A stretch of DNA of 64,000 bases from Methylococcales bacterium (GTDB lineage: Bacteria; Pseudomonadota; Gammaproteobacteria; Methylococcales; Methylomonadaceae), in contig JAQTPT010000003.1 of assembly GCA_028712795.1 (NCBI GenBank), positions 62,001-126,000 of the forward strand, given 5' to 3'. A program made the position numbers and the translations under genes. Shown piece by piece: positions 1 to 7,954 of the stretch (positions within the stretch are counted from its first letter, which is position 1; every line of letters begins with the position of its first letter). Below the pieces are notes generated by a model that was not told where the DNA came from, searched no databases, and worked only from the letters and a program-made list of their open reading frames with translations.

Positions 1-137
1 GCCGCAGCCCCTCCTAATGCACTGGACATGCCTTGCTGCCACCCGCCCGCAAAGGCAAAGCCAGCAGTGATTATTAATATTATCAGGATTTGATAACCTA
101 GAATCTTGCTGACAGTAGAGTGCTTTCTACTTGTCAC
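1..137 (-). CDS. atpI: ATP synthase subunit I (AtpI), N-terminal part, cut by window start
   Basis: The minus strand opens with GTG at 137 and stays open to the window edge (about 45 residues). The translation begins VTSRKHSTVSKILGYQ, followed by a hydrophobic helix and a GGWQQGMSSALGGAA stretch. This matches the AtpI pattern: a short basic N-terminus, a first membrane helix, then a small-residue-rich SALxGG turn. AtpI is the membrane protein that leads most atp operons and helps assemble the F-type ATP synthase c-ring. A GGAG sequence lies six bases before the GTG and supports this start; TTG further up in frame is the alternative. The rest of the atp operon should lie beyond the left edge. 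The call rests on pattern match over a short fragment. Confidence 0.75.
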   Translation of the reverse strand, partial: MTSRKHSTVSKILGYQILIILIITAGFAFAGGWQQGMSSALGGAA

Positions 138-165
138 ACAGCTCTCCAAACATAATAGCGAAAGG

Positions 166-194
166 ATTATAGCTAGCGTGCTTGATTAAATCAA
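166..194 (-). promoter_or_regulatory. Sigma70-type promoter for atpI with overlapping palindrome
   Basis: Read on the minus strand there is TTGATT (194-189), a 17-base spacer and a perfect TATAAT (171-166), about 28 bases before the atpI start. The -35 element lies inside a perfect 13-base palindrome, TTGATTAAATCAA (182-194). This is one base shorter than the FNR consensus TTGAT-N4-ATCAA, so it may be an operator of another kind or simply AT-rich chance. Confidence 0.65.
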
Positions 195-343
195 GGTTGA
201 TTAAAAAAGCTTTAAGTTTATGGTTATTTATAACCTGATTTTAATCTTATTCTGGGCTCTTTTTTCGCTCAATAAAATTAAGCCGCTGCTCAGGTAGCAT
301 TATTCACATCCGCCATATAAACCTCAATGGTGATTATGACCTA

Positions 344-550
344 AGGCGATTTCCAAGAGTGTATATCACCAAATCGCACAGGATTTTTGTTTATTTTCAA
401 CGACTGCATGGATGCAGGAGGTAGAGCAATGCAGGAGCAATTGCCGAGGCGTAATAAAGGGGCGAAGGCAGGTTATGCAACCCTTTTTACAGCGCAGAAA
501 ATGGGCAAAAAAACCAGCAAGCCAGGTATATTCTTCGCCAGAAATCGCCT
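344..550. repeat. MITE-like palindromic repeat, copy 1 (with 46-bp internal insertion)
   Basis: The element begins AGGCGATTTCC and ends with the near-complement GAAATCGCCT. It shares most of its sequence with 5767-5926, including the inner motifs CAGGATTTTTGTT, TTTACA.CGCAGA.AATGGGC and GGTATATTCTT. Relative to copy 2 it carries about 46 extra bases at 401-446, where a GATGCAGGAG motif is repeated at short distance. A TA dinucleotide precedes the left end. A 60-codon open frame lies inside but follows the repeat, not a protein family. Confidence 0.8.
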
Positions 551-580
551 AAGGCATTTCGTTTTATAAACGGGCGTACA

Positions 581-610
581 TTGACAAAACAAGACAACCG
601 GTCCTATGAT
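581..610 (+). promoter_or_regulatory. Sigma70-type promoter directly in front of the TetR gene
   Basis: A perfect TTGACA (581-586) is followed after 18 bases by TATGAT (605-610). Transcription would start around 617, which is the A of the best ATG of the regulator gene. That predicts a leaderless or nearly leaderless mRNA. It also argues that the TTG at 581, the first possible start in frame, is the -35 element rather than a start codon. Confidence 0.65.
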
Positions 611-616
611 GAAAAT

Positions 617-1213
617 ATGTCAAGAGCATCACAAAAATTAACCAATAGAGAAAACCTGCTGAACCAAGGTGTGACTTTGCTTATGCAGCAAGGTTATCAC
701 GGTACCGGGTTGAAAGAAATTCTGGATGCCGTGCTAATTCCGAAGGGCTCTTTTTACAATTATTTTGGCAGTAAAGAGAACTTTGCTGCGGAAGCCATTC
801 AGCACTATATAGACCCCTTCATCAATCAATTAGGCAGCCATTTACAAAATTCCAGCCATGACGCCTTATCTGCCTTACTGCGCTACTTTAATGAACTGAT
901 AACAGAACTGGAGAAAGCAGAATTTAAAGGCGGTTGTTTATTGGGTAATCTAATGGGCGAAATCGGTGATACCAGTGAACTTTGTAAAAAATCCTTGCAA
1001 TTGGCGGTTCACCGTTATCGGGATTTGTTGCAAGCCGGCCTGCTTAAGGCACAGCAAGAAGGTACCGTAAGAACGGATAAAACCGCTGAAGAAATGGCTG
1101 ATCTTTTGGTTAACATGTGGCAAGGCGCCCTGTTAAGAATGAAAATTGAACAATCATCCACGCCTCTTAAGCAATGCTGCGAGAATTTATTAGGTGATTT
1201 TTTTAAAACCTAA
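617..1213 (+). CDS. TetR/AcrR family transcriptional regulator
   Basis: A 198-residue protein with an N-terminal TetR helix-turn-helix: KLTNRENLLNQGVTLL, the turn region GYHGTGLKEILDAV, and the recognition helix PKGSFYNYFGSKENF, the hallmark of the family. The C-terminal half is a helical ligand-binding and dimerisation domain, GGCLLGNLMGEIGD being a typical segment of the group that includes AcuR/NemR-like regulators. The start at ATG 617 is preferred to TTG 581 because a strong promoter covers 581-610. It lies just upstream of a DUF4242 gene, with an operator-like palindrome between them, so it probably represses that gene and perhaps itself. The ligand is unknown; relatives often sense reactive electrophiles. 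The family call is firm, the target inferred. Confidence 0.88.
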   Translation: MSRASQKLTNRENLLNQGVTLLMQQGYHGTGLKEILDAVLIPKGSFYNYFGSKENFAAEAIQHYIDPFINQLGSHLQNSSHDALSALLRYFNELITELEKAEFKGGCLLGNLMGEIGDTSELCKKSLQLAVHRYRDLLQAGLLKAQQEGTVRTDKTAEEMADLLVNMWQGALLRMKIEQSSTPLKQCCENLLGDFFKT

Positions 1214-1226
1214 TGTTATTATTTTT

Positions 1227-1244
1227 AAGACGACCAGTCATATT
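1227..1244. promoter_or_regulatory. Candidate TetR-type operator before the DUF4242 gene
   Basis: AAGACGACCAGTCATATT contains the partly palindromic core GAC.AGTC flanked by A/T. It resembles the ATGACTGGTCGTCT-like sites bound by several proteobacterial TetR repressors. It lies 28 bases before the start codon of the downstream gene and just after the TetR gene. The assignment is inference from position and resemblance. Confidence 0.45.
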
Positions 1245-1271
1245 TAACACTATAACTTAGGAGGTATTACC

Positions 1272-1547
1272 ATGCCAAAATATATTATTGAACGCGAAAT
1301 CCCCGGCGCAGGTTCATTGACAGCGCAGGATCTGCAAGGCATATCGCAAAAATCATGCGGTATTCTTAAGGATATGGGGCCAAAAATTCAGTGGATTGAA
1401 AGCTATGTGACAGACGATAAAGTCTACTGTGTCTATATTGCCCCCGACGAAGCGACCGTAAGGGCACATGCTGACCAAGGCGGTTTTCCAGCAAACCGGG
1501 TTTCTGAAATCAAAACCATGATTGACCCAACCACAGCCGAAGGCTAA
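1272..1547 (+). CDS. DUF4242 family small protein (nickel-binding-like ferredoxin fold)
   Basis: A 91-residue soluble protein starting MPKYIIEREIPGAG and containing IQWIESYVTDDKVYCVYIAPD and the HADQGGFPANRV segment. These are the recognisable features of DUF4242, a dimeric alpha-beta-barrel/ferredoxin-like family that includes the Streptomyces nickel-binding protein SCO4226. Cellular function is not established. A strong Shine-Dalgarno AGGAGG (1259-1264) sits seven bases before ATG. It is 58 bases downstream of the TetR gene, on the same strand, behind a putative operator, so it is probably the regulated target. No signal peptide or membrane segment is visible. Confidence 0.8.
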   Translation: MPKYIIEREIPGAGSLTAQDLQGISQKSCGILKDMGPKIQWIESYVTDDKVYCVYIAPDEATVRAHADQGGFPANRVSEIKTMIDPTTAEG

Positions 1548-1782
1548 TCTCCTTTAGGCGAAGCAGACGGTTCCGGTAAGTCATTCGTAAACATATTAAA
1601 TTAATCACGCAGGCGAATGTGTTTTTGATAATGCCAGGGCTTGAATAGAACACTTTCGCGGTGATTTAACAGCGCCCCCCTAAGCGTCCTTCAAGCTTTG
1701 AATTAATCTGTCATGCGCCTATTTCCGTGCCTATCGTATCGGGCGTGCATTTACAAAGTCATCCTGACAATAGGTGAGTTCT

Positions 1783-3056
1783 ATGAAATTTAGAAACTAT
1801 AGCCGTTCACGGCGGCTACAGCCCCGACCCAACAACCAAAGCTGTCGCAGTGCCTATTTATCAGACCACCTCTTACGCCTTTGACGACACCCAGCATGGC
1901 GCCGACCTTTTTGACCTGAAAGTGGCAGGCAATATCTACACCCGCATCATGAACCCAACGACAGATGTGCTGGAAAAGCGGTTGACTGAACTGGAAGGGG
2001 GTCTGGCCGGGCTTGCCCTGGCTTCCGGGATGGCTGCGATTACCTATGCGGTCATGACCATTGCCGAAGCCGGGGACAACATCATTTCTGCCGCCACGCT
2101 CTATGGCGGCACATACAACTTGTTTGCCCACACTTTGCCGCAATACGGTATCAATGTTCGATTTGCCGATTATCGCGACCCCGCTGCTTTCGAAAAGTTG
2201 ATCGATAACAAAACCAAAGCCATTTTCTGCGAATCGGTCGGCAATCCACTAGGCAACATCACCGACTTTGAAATCCTGGCTGACATCGCCCATCGTCACG
2301 GCGTACCGCTTATTGTTGATAACACCGTGCCTTCACCGTATCTGTGCCGTCCGATTGAATACGGGGCCGATGTTGTCGTGCATTCGCTGACAAAGTATCT
2401 CGGCGGTCATGGCAACAGTATCGGCGGATTTATTGTGGATAGCGGAAAATTCCCTTGGGCCGAACATTAAATCCGCTTTCGCCGCCTTAACGAGCCTGAT
2501 GTGTCTTACCATGGCGTCGTTTATACAGAGGCATTGGGCCCTGCCGCTTATATTGGCCAGGCACGCGTCGTGCCGTTGCGTAATACCGGCGCGGCTATTT
2601 CGCCCTTCAACTCATTTTTGATTCTGCAGGGCATTGAAACCCTGGCGCTACGAATGGACAGGATTTGTGAAAACACCGTCAAAGTTGCGCAATATCTCCA
2701 AAACCACAGTAAAGTGGCATGGGTTAATTATGCCGGACTTGATGACCATAAAGATAAACCGCTAGTCGATAAGTACATGGGAGGACGCGCTTCCGGCATT
2801 CTCACTTTTGGCTTAAAAGAGGGCCGTAAGGCCAGTGAACATTTTCAGGACGCTTTAAAAACTATTCACCCGACTGGTCAATATCGGCGATGCCAAATCG
2901 CTGGCTTGTCACCCGGCTTCCACCACGCACCGGCAGTTGTCACCCGAAGAAATGGCCAAAGCCGGCGTTAGCCAAGAGATGGTGCGCTTGTCCATCGGCA
3001 TTGAACATATTGATGACCTTCTGGAAGACTTGGAACAGGCGTTGACGGTATCTTGA
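1783..3056 (+). pseudogene. O-acetylhomoserine aminocarboxypropyltransferase (sulfhydrylase), frameshifted
   Basis: Conceptual translation over three frames gives a nearly full-length Cys/Met metabolism PLP enzyme (about 425 residues). Recognisable parts are [40 protein letters not shown], the PLP-lysine region [24 protein letters not shown] and, near the end, SLACHPASTTHRQLSPEE and MVRLSIGIEHIDDL. An extra base near 1792-1796 puts the ATG at 1783 out of frame with the body. A further shift follows the codon for H near 2468, where a TAA arises, with compensation near 2480. Another extra A lies in the poly-A run near 2862. The enzyme would make homocysteine from O-acetylhomoserine and sulfide. 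Either the gene is dead or the assembly has homopolymer errors here; the neighbouring broken gene favours real decay. Confidence 0.85.
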
Positions 3057-3165
3057 TTGGCAAGTCATTGAATTTTTGTCCGTCCTCAACGATGTAAAAC
3101 TTTAGATATCTCATTGTGGCCTTCAGAACGAAACAAAAACCTTGGACTGAATATATTTTGCCTAA

Positions 3166-3290
3166 TTCCGCTTTGTCAGATTACATCAAGACTATGTTTC
3201 AAGGATGGGTTTGAGCCTGCCATCCATGGCGCTGGATACCCGCTTCCCCCTGTGGGTATCACGAGCTTGCGCATAATCTGACAAAGTAGA
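3166..3290. repeat. Small inverted-repeat element (MITE-like, second family)
   Basis: Perfect 13-base terminal inverted repeats, CTTTGTCAGATTA (3171-3183) and TAATCTGACAAAG (3274-3286), extend imperfectly outward (TTCCG / TAGAA). They enclose about 90 bases that include GGATACCCGCTTCCCCC and the partly complementary GTGGGTATC. No protein family is recognisable. The size and structure fit a non-autonomous mobile element inserted between two decayed genes. Confidence 0.65.
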
Positions 3291-3340
3291 ACTGAGGTCA
3301 AAAATAAAAAAACACCAGCACTCCCTTGCAACGCTTCGTC

Positions 3341-3767
3341 ATGATTGCCGAATTTCCCCCCACAACTATTGTTCGTGCAATTCAACTCGCAGTTGCCCCC
3401 GTCTTTCTACTCACCGGCGTTGCCAGCATTTTATCAGTGTTAACGAGCTGTTTAGCGAATCATTGACCGGTCCCGTTTTCTGCATGGCAAACTTTTGTCC
3501 CTTAAGAAAGGCAATAATTCATAGCGAATTGGTGGTGTTGACAAAACGGACCCCGTTAATCAACCGGCGATCGGTTTGTGTACCATTTGCGTTCAATTGA
3601 TTTGCTCGGTGATCGCGATAATTTTTCTCGATTCTTTCATTGCCCTCAACATGGTAACTCCAATCGCTTCCTTGTTTGTCGCCGCAATGCTGAGCTTGAT
3701 TATGGCCTTAATTCTCTTCATTGGTGAAATTTATCTGGTCACTGCCAATGTGTTTAACGGGCCATAA
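3341..3767 (+). pseudogene. DUF2721 family membrane protein, frameshifted
   Basis: From ATG 3341 the translation MIAEFPPTTIVRAIQLAVAP.. continues as VFLLTGVASILSVLTSCLA, the conserved first membrane segment of DUF2721. It then hits a stop. One base over, RIIDRSRFLHGKLLSL continues the family pattern, then another stop. The third frame supplies ELVVLTKRT, and after a further shift LCTICVQLICSVIAIIFLDSF and the last hydrophobic helix to the TAA at 3767. At least two or three frameshifts interrupt it. The family is an inner-membrane protein of unknown function, usually 130-170 residues, so this copy covers the full length but cannot be translated intact. Confidence 0.75.
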
Positions 3768-4105
3768 TCAATTATCCTGTATCGTTTTTGCTTAAGCGGA
3801 ATAGCGTTTTTGACTTTTGGCAATCACATCCCGTCGACAAAATTCTAACTTTATAATATTCACGATTTAGCAAAACCGGTTACATAGCCGATCAAGAAAT
3901 GGAAAAACTTCAAATAGCGTTTTTTGGTGCCGAGATAAGCGATGGTATACTCAGCAAGATTTTTTTGTTTGGGAAAACGGCTTTAATGGTCTTCTACCCT
4001 TAGTGCGGAAGAAATTGGATGCTGAAGCTTCCATAACCAGACTCAGTGAACAATTTAAATGAAACAGTCAATTTCTCTTTAACGAAACAAATAGACAAGG
4101 CTTAA
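3768..4105. other. Intergenic stretch, no intact gene
   Basis: AT-rich sequence between the DUF2721 remnant and the sugar transporter. A short open stretch from about 3899 (MEKLQIAFFGAEISD...) ends in a stop after some 40 codons and was not matched to a family; it could be another decayed gene. An AAGG Shine-Dalgarno precedes the transporter start at 4106. No clear promoter was identified. Confidence 0.4.
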
Positions 4106-5419
4106 ATGACTGATGTGACCAGCACGACACAAGCGTCTGATAACTTAACGGGCGGATCCGATAAAAACGTTTATTTGGGTTCATTAACCCTTTTAACTTC
4201 GCTTTTTTTCATCTGGGGGTTTATAACCTGTTTGAACGATATTTTAATCCCTCACTTGAAAGCGGTATTTACCCTGAACTACACGCAAGCGATGTTAGTA
4301 CAGTTTTGCTTCTTTACCGCCTATTTTATTGTTTCTGTTCCAAGCGGTTATCTGGTTGAAAAAATCGATTATAAAGGTGGAATTATTGCGGGATTATCAA
4401 TAGCCGGAATGGGCTGTTTGTTATTTTATCCGGCCGCAAGTCAGCATTCATATCCTTTATTTTTAGCTGCATTATTTGTTTTGGCTTCCGGGATTACTTT
4501 ATTGCAGGTTGCCGCAAATCCGTACGTGACCATTTTAGGAAAACCGGAAACTGCCTCAAGCCGGTTAACGATGACTCAGGCATTTAATTCCCTGGGCACA
4601 ACTATTGCGCCTTATTTTGGCGCTTTATTGATTCTTTCTACAGCGGTTAAAAGCGCGGAAGAAATTAAATTGCTCAACGTGAATGAGCTATCCGCCTATC
4701 AAACGGCGCAAGCGGCAGCCGTACAAAATCCTTATCTGTTTCTCGCCGCCGTGTTATTTTTTATCGCCGTCGTTTTTGCAATAATCAAATTGCCCAAGAT
4801 TAAACCGTCCGGCCAGCAGCCTGAAAACACTGTAAAGATCGCTTCCGATGAAGATCATCAAAGCGCCTGGGCCTATAAACACCTTGTTTTGGGTGCCATT
4901 GCGATTTTTGTTTATGTCGGCGGTGAAGTTTGCATCGGCAGTTTTCTGATCAATTTTCTGGGGGAAGCTGAAATTGCCGGATTGACGGAAAAAGATGCCG
5001 GAAAGTATGTTTCGTTTTACTGGGGTGGCGCCATGACTGGACGATTCATCGGCGCGGCTGTGATGCAAAAAATCCAACCCGGCAAGGCGTTGACATTTAA
5101 CGCTGTAACGGCGGCGGTTTTGGTTTTAATAACTATTCTTGCAAATGGTTCGATTGCCATGTGGAGTATTCTTTCCGTAGGGTTATTTAATTCCATAATG
5201 TTTCCAACCATCTTTTCACTCGCAGTTAACGGCTTGGGAAAACACACGGGACAGGGTTCCGGGATTTTATGCTCGGCGATAGTCGGAGGCGCTATTCTTC
5301 CTGTTGTGCAAGGCCTTTTCGCTGACAGAATAGGTATTCAAACCGCTTTTTTTATCCCGGTCATTTGTTACTTATACATTGCTTACTACGGCTGGAAAGG
5401 CCACAAGATAGATATTTAA
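4106..5419 (+). CDS. Sugar MFS transporter (FucP/GluP-type glucose/galactose or fucose:H+ symporter)
   Basis: A 437-residue, 12-helix membrane protein. [20 protein letters not shown] in the first helix and [19 protein letters not shown], followed by [22 protein letters not shown], are signature segments of the FucP/GlcP sugar:proton symporters. The N-terminal asparagine/aspartate pair in [11 protein letters not shown] is typical. The second half has [12 protein letters not shown] and [14 protein letters not shown], also conserved. Length matches the family (410-440). It moves a hexose such as glucose, galactose or fucose across the inner membrane with protons; the exact sugar cannot be read from sequence. 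It stands alone between decayed genes, with no catabolic partners nearby. Confidence 0.85.
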   Translation: MTDVTSTTQASDNLTGGSDKNVYLGSLTLLTSLFFIWGFITCLNDILIPHLKAVFTLNYTQAMLVQFCFFTAYFIVSVPSGYLVEKIDYKGGIIAGLSIAGMGCLLFYPAASQHSYPLFLAALFVLASGITLLQVAANPYVTILGKPETASSRLTMTQAFNSLGTTIAPYFGALLILSTAVKSAEEIKLLNVNELSAYQTAQAAAVQNPYLFLAAVLFFIAVVFAIIKLPKIKPSGQQPENTVKIASDEDHQSAWAYKHLVLGAIAIFVYVGGEVCIGSFLINFLGEAEIAGLTEKDAGKYVSFYWGGAMTGRFIGAAVMQKIQPGKALTFNAVTAAVLVLITILANGSIAMWSILSVGLFNSIMFPTIFSLAVNGLGKHTGQGSGILCSAIVGGAILPVVQGLFADRIGIQTAFFIPVICYLYIAYYGWKGHKIDI

Positions 5420-5550
5420 AGACATTCAGCGAAGTACAATAAGCCATTATTTTATATTTCCTTAACCTTGTTTTACTTGCTTACATTCAACTCATAAGTG
5501 CAAGTGGAATTACCGTGCTATCCCGCAAAATGCCTGATTGTATGAGTTAT

Positions 5551-5730
5551 TTAATTTTCATTCCTAAGCAAGGCACAGTCGTTGCCAAAAAACGCGCAGT
5601 TGATACCAGATGGATTGATAGCAACCTTCCGGGTTGTCGAGCAAGCGCTCAATAATAAGCACAAACCCGTTAAGGGTAAATCGAACCTTGCCATAATTCG
5701 GCGCTCTAAATTATTTAATTGTATTTTCAT
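5551..5730 (-). pseudogene. Truncated lipoprotein gene (DUF3313-like N-terminus)
   Basis: From ATG 5730 the 59-residue product MKIQLNNLERRIMARFDLPL continues into a hydrophobic segment ending in the lipobox LSAC, then STTRKVAINPSG.NCAFFGNDCALL before stopping. The Shine-Dalgarno GGAGAAAG lies about five bases before ATG. The lipid-attachment cysteine followed by C-F-x-G-x-D/C-x-x-L resembles the start of DUF3313 lipoproteins, normally over 200 residues, so the reading frame appears truncated soon after the signal peptide. No continuation was found in the 130 bases downstream. The DUF3313 assignment is tentative; the lipoprotein signal is clear. Confidence 0.5.
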
Positions 5731-5766
5731 TGTCTTTCTCCAATTGGTTACTGTTAAAATAATGTA

Positions 5767-5926
5767 AGGCGATTTCCAAGAATGAATATACCCAAATTGT
5801 GCAGGATTTTTGTTCATTTTCAAGGCGTAAAAAGGTGCGCATAGCAGGCTATGTAATCCTTTTTACAACGCAGACAATGGGCAAAAAGACTAGCAAGTTG
5901 GGTATATTCTTTGCCGGAAATCGCCT
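5767..5926. repeat. MITE-like palindromic repeat, copy 2
   Basis: About 160 bases with imperfect terminal inverted repeats of some 28 bases: AGGCGATTTCCAAGAATGAA then TATACCCAA at the left, and TTGGGTATATTCTTTGCCGG then AAATCGCCT at the right. It is clearly homologous to 344-550 but lacks that copy's 46-base insertion. It lies between the truncated lipoprotein gene and the sulfatase terminator. It does not look coding. Confidence 0.8.
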
Positions 5927-5969
5927 AAGTTCGTTTTACGGCAAATTTCTCCTTCAAACTTCAAAACAA

Positions 5970-5995
5970 GCGGGCGGCTCGTGTGAGCCGTCCGC
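5970..5995 (-). terminator. Hairpin terminator after the sulfatase gene
   Basis: GCGGGCGGCTC and GAGCCGTCCGC form an 11-pair stem (one G-T pair) around a GTGT loop. Read on the minus strand, the stem is followed by CTTGTTTTGAAG, a modest U-rich tail. It starts 17 bases beyond the sulfatase stop codon. Confidence 0.7.
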
Positions 5996-6011
5996 CAAAT
6001 TGAAACTTCGA

Positions 6012-7649
6012 CTACTGTTGGTGTTGCTTGATGGCTTCCTCAATCTTCGCTTTCACGGCATCCAGGTTAAAACTTGCGCCTTTCTGCATGGGGGGAAAGT
6101 CAATAGCCGTCATGGCAAGCTTGGCCACCTGCTGCTGAACAAACACAAAGCGCCAGAATTGGAACTTGAACCAATCGAAATATTGCTGTGATCCGACACC
6201 GGCTCCGTAGGGCCATCCGGTACGCTCGAAGGGGTCAAGGCGCAGGTTAGTCAGGAACGGTACATCTGGATGGGTCTTGTCACCGAGCCAGCCGCCGGGC
6301 TGGTCAATAAAACGATACTTGAAGTCATCAATACGCACAGCGCCCAGCGTGCTTTCTCCGAAATAAAAGACTTCATGGCGGGCCGATGGCGCCTTGCCGG
6401 TGAGCAAATCTATCTGGTTGTAGCCGTCGAGATGTACCTTGTACCTGGTGTCACCAATCTTCTTACCCTTTTTCAGCTCGTCCACAATATCCGGGTCACC
6501 GGCAGCGGCTACGAGAGTCGGAAACCAGTCAAGCCCTGAGAAAATACCATTCTCAACTTTACCAGCAGGCACCTTGCCCGGCCAGCGAATAATGGCAGGG
6601 ACGCGGAAACCGCCTTCCATAACTGTCCCCTTGCCCTGTGCAAATGGCGTCTGGCCGCCATCCGGCCAGGTGAAGTTTTCGGTGCCGTTATCGGTGGTGA
6701 AGACAACAATAGTGTTGTCGTCCACACCCATATCGGTGAGCTTCTTCATTACCAAACCAATATCGTCATCAAGCTGGGCCATCCCGGCCTCATGCTCAGA
6801 CCAACCGTTCTGCGCGTTACGCAGTGCTTCATACTTGTCCGAGAGATGAGTAACAATGTGCATGCGTGTTGGGTTGAGCCAGAGGAAGAAAGGCTTGCCG
6901 TCCGCTTTAGCTTTGTCAATGAACGCGATGGCTTTGTCGCGAATTTCGTCATCCACGGTTTTCATTCGCTCGGGATAAAGAGTTCCCGCATCTTCGATCT
7001 TCTGCTTGCCGATCTTGCCCCAGCGCGGCATTACCGTCGGATCATCCTTAGTGGTTGCCCAACTGTGAACCATGTTACGCGGGCCGACTTTGTCCAACAA
7101 GTCCTTTGGATAGTTGGGATGCGCCGGGTCTTCCATCGCATCCAAATGATACAGATACCCAAAGAACTCATCAAAACCATGGACTGTGGGCAGGAACTCG
7201 TTCAAGTCGCCAAGATGATTCTTGCCGAACTGGCCGGTCGCGTAACCCATAGACTTAAGGGTGGTGGCGATTGTGACCGCTTCCTTAGGTATGCCAATAG
7301 GTGATCCAGCCTGGCCAACGGTGGTCATGCCTGTGCGGATTGGCAGTTCGCCGGTGATAAAGTTAGCGCGACCTGCTGTGCAACTCGCTTCGGCGTAGTA
7401 ATCGGTGAAACGCATACCTTCAGTGGCAAGCTTGTCAAGGTTGGGCGTCCGGCCTGCCATCATGCCCTGATGATAAGCGCCGATATTAAACCAGCCGATG
7501 TCGTCGCCCATGATAACAACGATATTGGGTTTTTTGGTCTCCATCTGCTCTTCCGCTTGCGCGGTTATCGCAAACATGCCAGCGCTCAATGCGACAAGCG
7601 CTATTGCCGCAGGTTGAAGCAGGCGTTGTTGCCGGTGTAGTGGAATCAT
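6012..7649 (-). CDS. Secreted arylsulfatase (type I, formylglycine-dependent)
   Basis: A 545-residue sulfatase. Residues 1-32 form a Sec signal peptide ending AQA. KPNIVVIMGDDIGW (40-53) carries the metal-binding aspartates. SCTAGR (89-94) is the sulfatase signature, Cys90 being converted to formylglycine; TTDNGTENF supplies the second metal Asp-Asn pair. The C-terminal part contains KYRFIDQPGGW and FERTGWPYG. It hydrolyses sulfate esters, most likely in the periplasm. An AGGAG lies eight bases before the ATG. It is divergent from the ABC importer at 7955, which could take up a sulfur compound, and the two may be co-regulated. An anaerobic or FGE-type maturase is needed but not encoded here. 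Substrate unknown. Confidence 0.9.
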   Translation of the reverse strand: MIPLHRQQRLLQPAAIALVALSAGMFAITAQAEEQMETKKPNIVVIMGDDIGWFNIGAYHQGMMAGRTPNLDKLATEGMRFTDYYAEASCTAGRANFITGELPIRTGMTTVGQAGSPIGIPKEAVTIATTLKSMGYATGQFGKNHLGDLNEFLPTVHGFDEFFGYLYHLDAMEDPAHPNYPKDLLDKVGPRNMVHSWATTKDDPTVMPRWGKIGKQKIEDAGTLYPERMKTVDDEIRDKAIAFIDKAKADGKPFFLWLNPTRMHIVTHLSDKYEALRNAQNGWSEHEAGMAQLDDDIGLVMKKLTDMGVDDNTIVVFTTDNGTENFTWPDGGQTPFAQGKGTVMEGGFRVPAIIRWPGKVPAGKVENGIFSGLDWFPTLVAAAGDPDIVDELKKGKKIGDTRYKVHLDGYNQIDLLTGKAPSARHEVFYFGESTLGAVRIDDFKYRFIDQPGGWLGDKTHPDVPFLTNLRLDPFERTGWPYGAGVGSQQYFDWFKFQFWRFVFVQQQVAKLAMTAIDFPPMQKGASFNLDAVKAKIEEAIKQHQQ

Positions 7650-7954
7650 AGAGTTGCTCCTTAATATAGCTTATCGGGATAGAGGATTCTTGCGTTAGTG
7701 GCAATCGCGCCTAATAATACCAACGTTCGAAGAGCTTAGGCTATTGGATTTCAGGCTCTGATTATTTAAACGGTCAACGGGTCTCCTGATCAGCTATAGG
7801 CCACACATGGCAACTCATTCAGTGAATGGAAAAAGCATTCCGACCTGGTTTCAGCTTCAGAGTTTAACACACCTGATAATATTACAAACATTCTTGCGCG
7901 AACCAGATAAAATAGAAGGATTTTAACGTCTGTCAGCATATTGAGATAACTTTT
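7650..7954. other. Divergent intergenic region between sulfatase and ABC importer
   Basis: Holds the start regions of two divergent transcription units. AT-rich blocks suitable as -10 elements are present on both strands, but no pair with convincing spacing was picked out. No clear operator palindrome or small gene was seen. Confidence 0.4.

Noticed and set aside
387..569. 60-residue open frame with ATG
   Set aside because: It lies inside the MITE-like repeat. The second repeat copy does not keep it as a matching frame beyond chance, and no family is recognisable.
581..616. TTG at 581 as start of the TetR gene
   Set aside because: The TTG is part of a consensus -35 element (TTGACA) with a correctly spaced -10, and the extra 12 residues precede family homology.
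3176..3385. 69-residue minus-strand frame
   Set aside because: It spans the small inverted-repeat element and the 5' end of the DUF2721 remnant; composition follows the repeat, no homology seen.
5799..6191. 130-residue open frame on the plus strand
   Set aside because: The first part follows MITE copy 2 and the second part is the antisense of the sulfatase 3' end.
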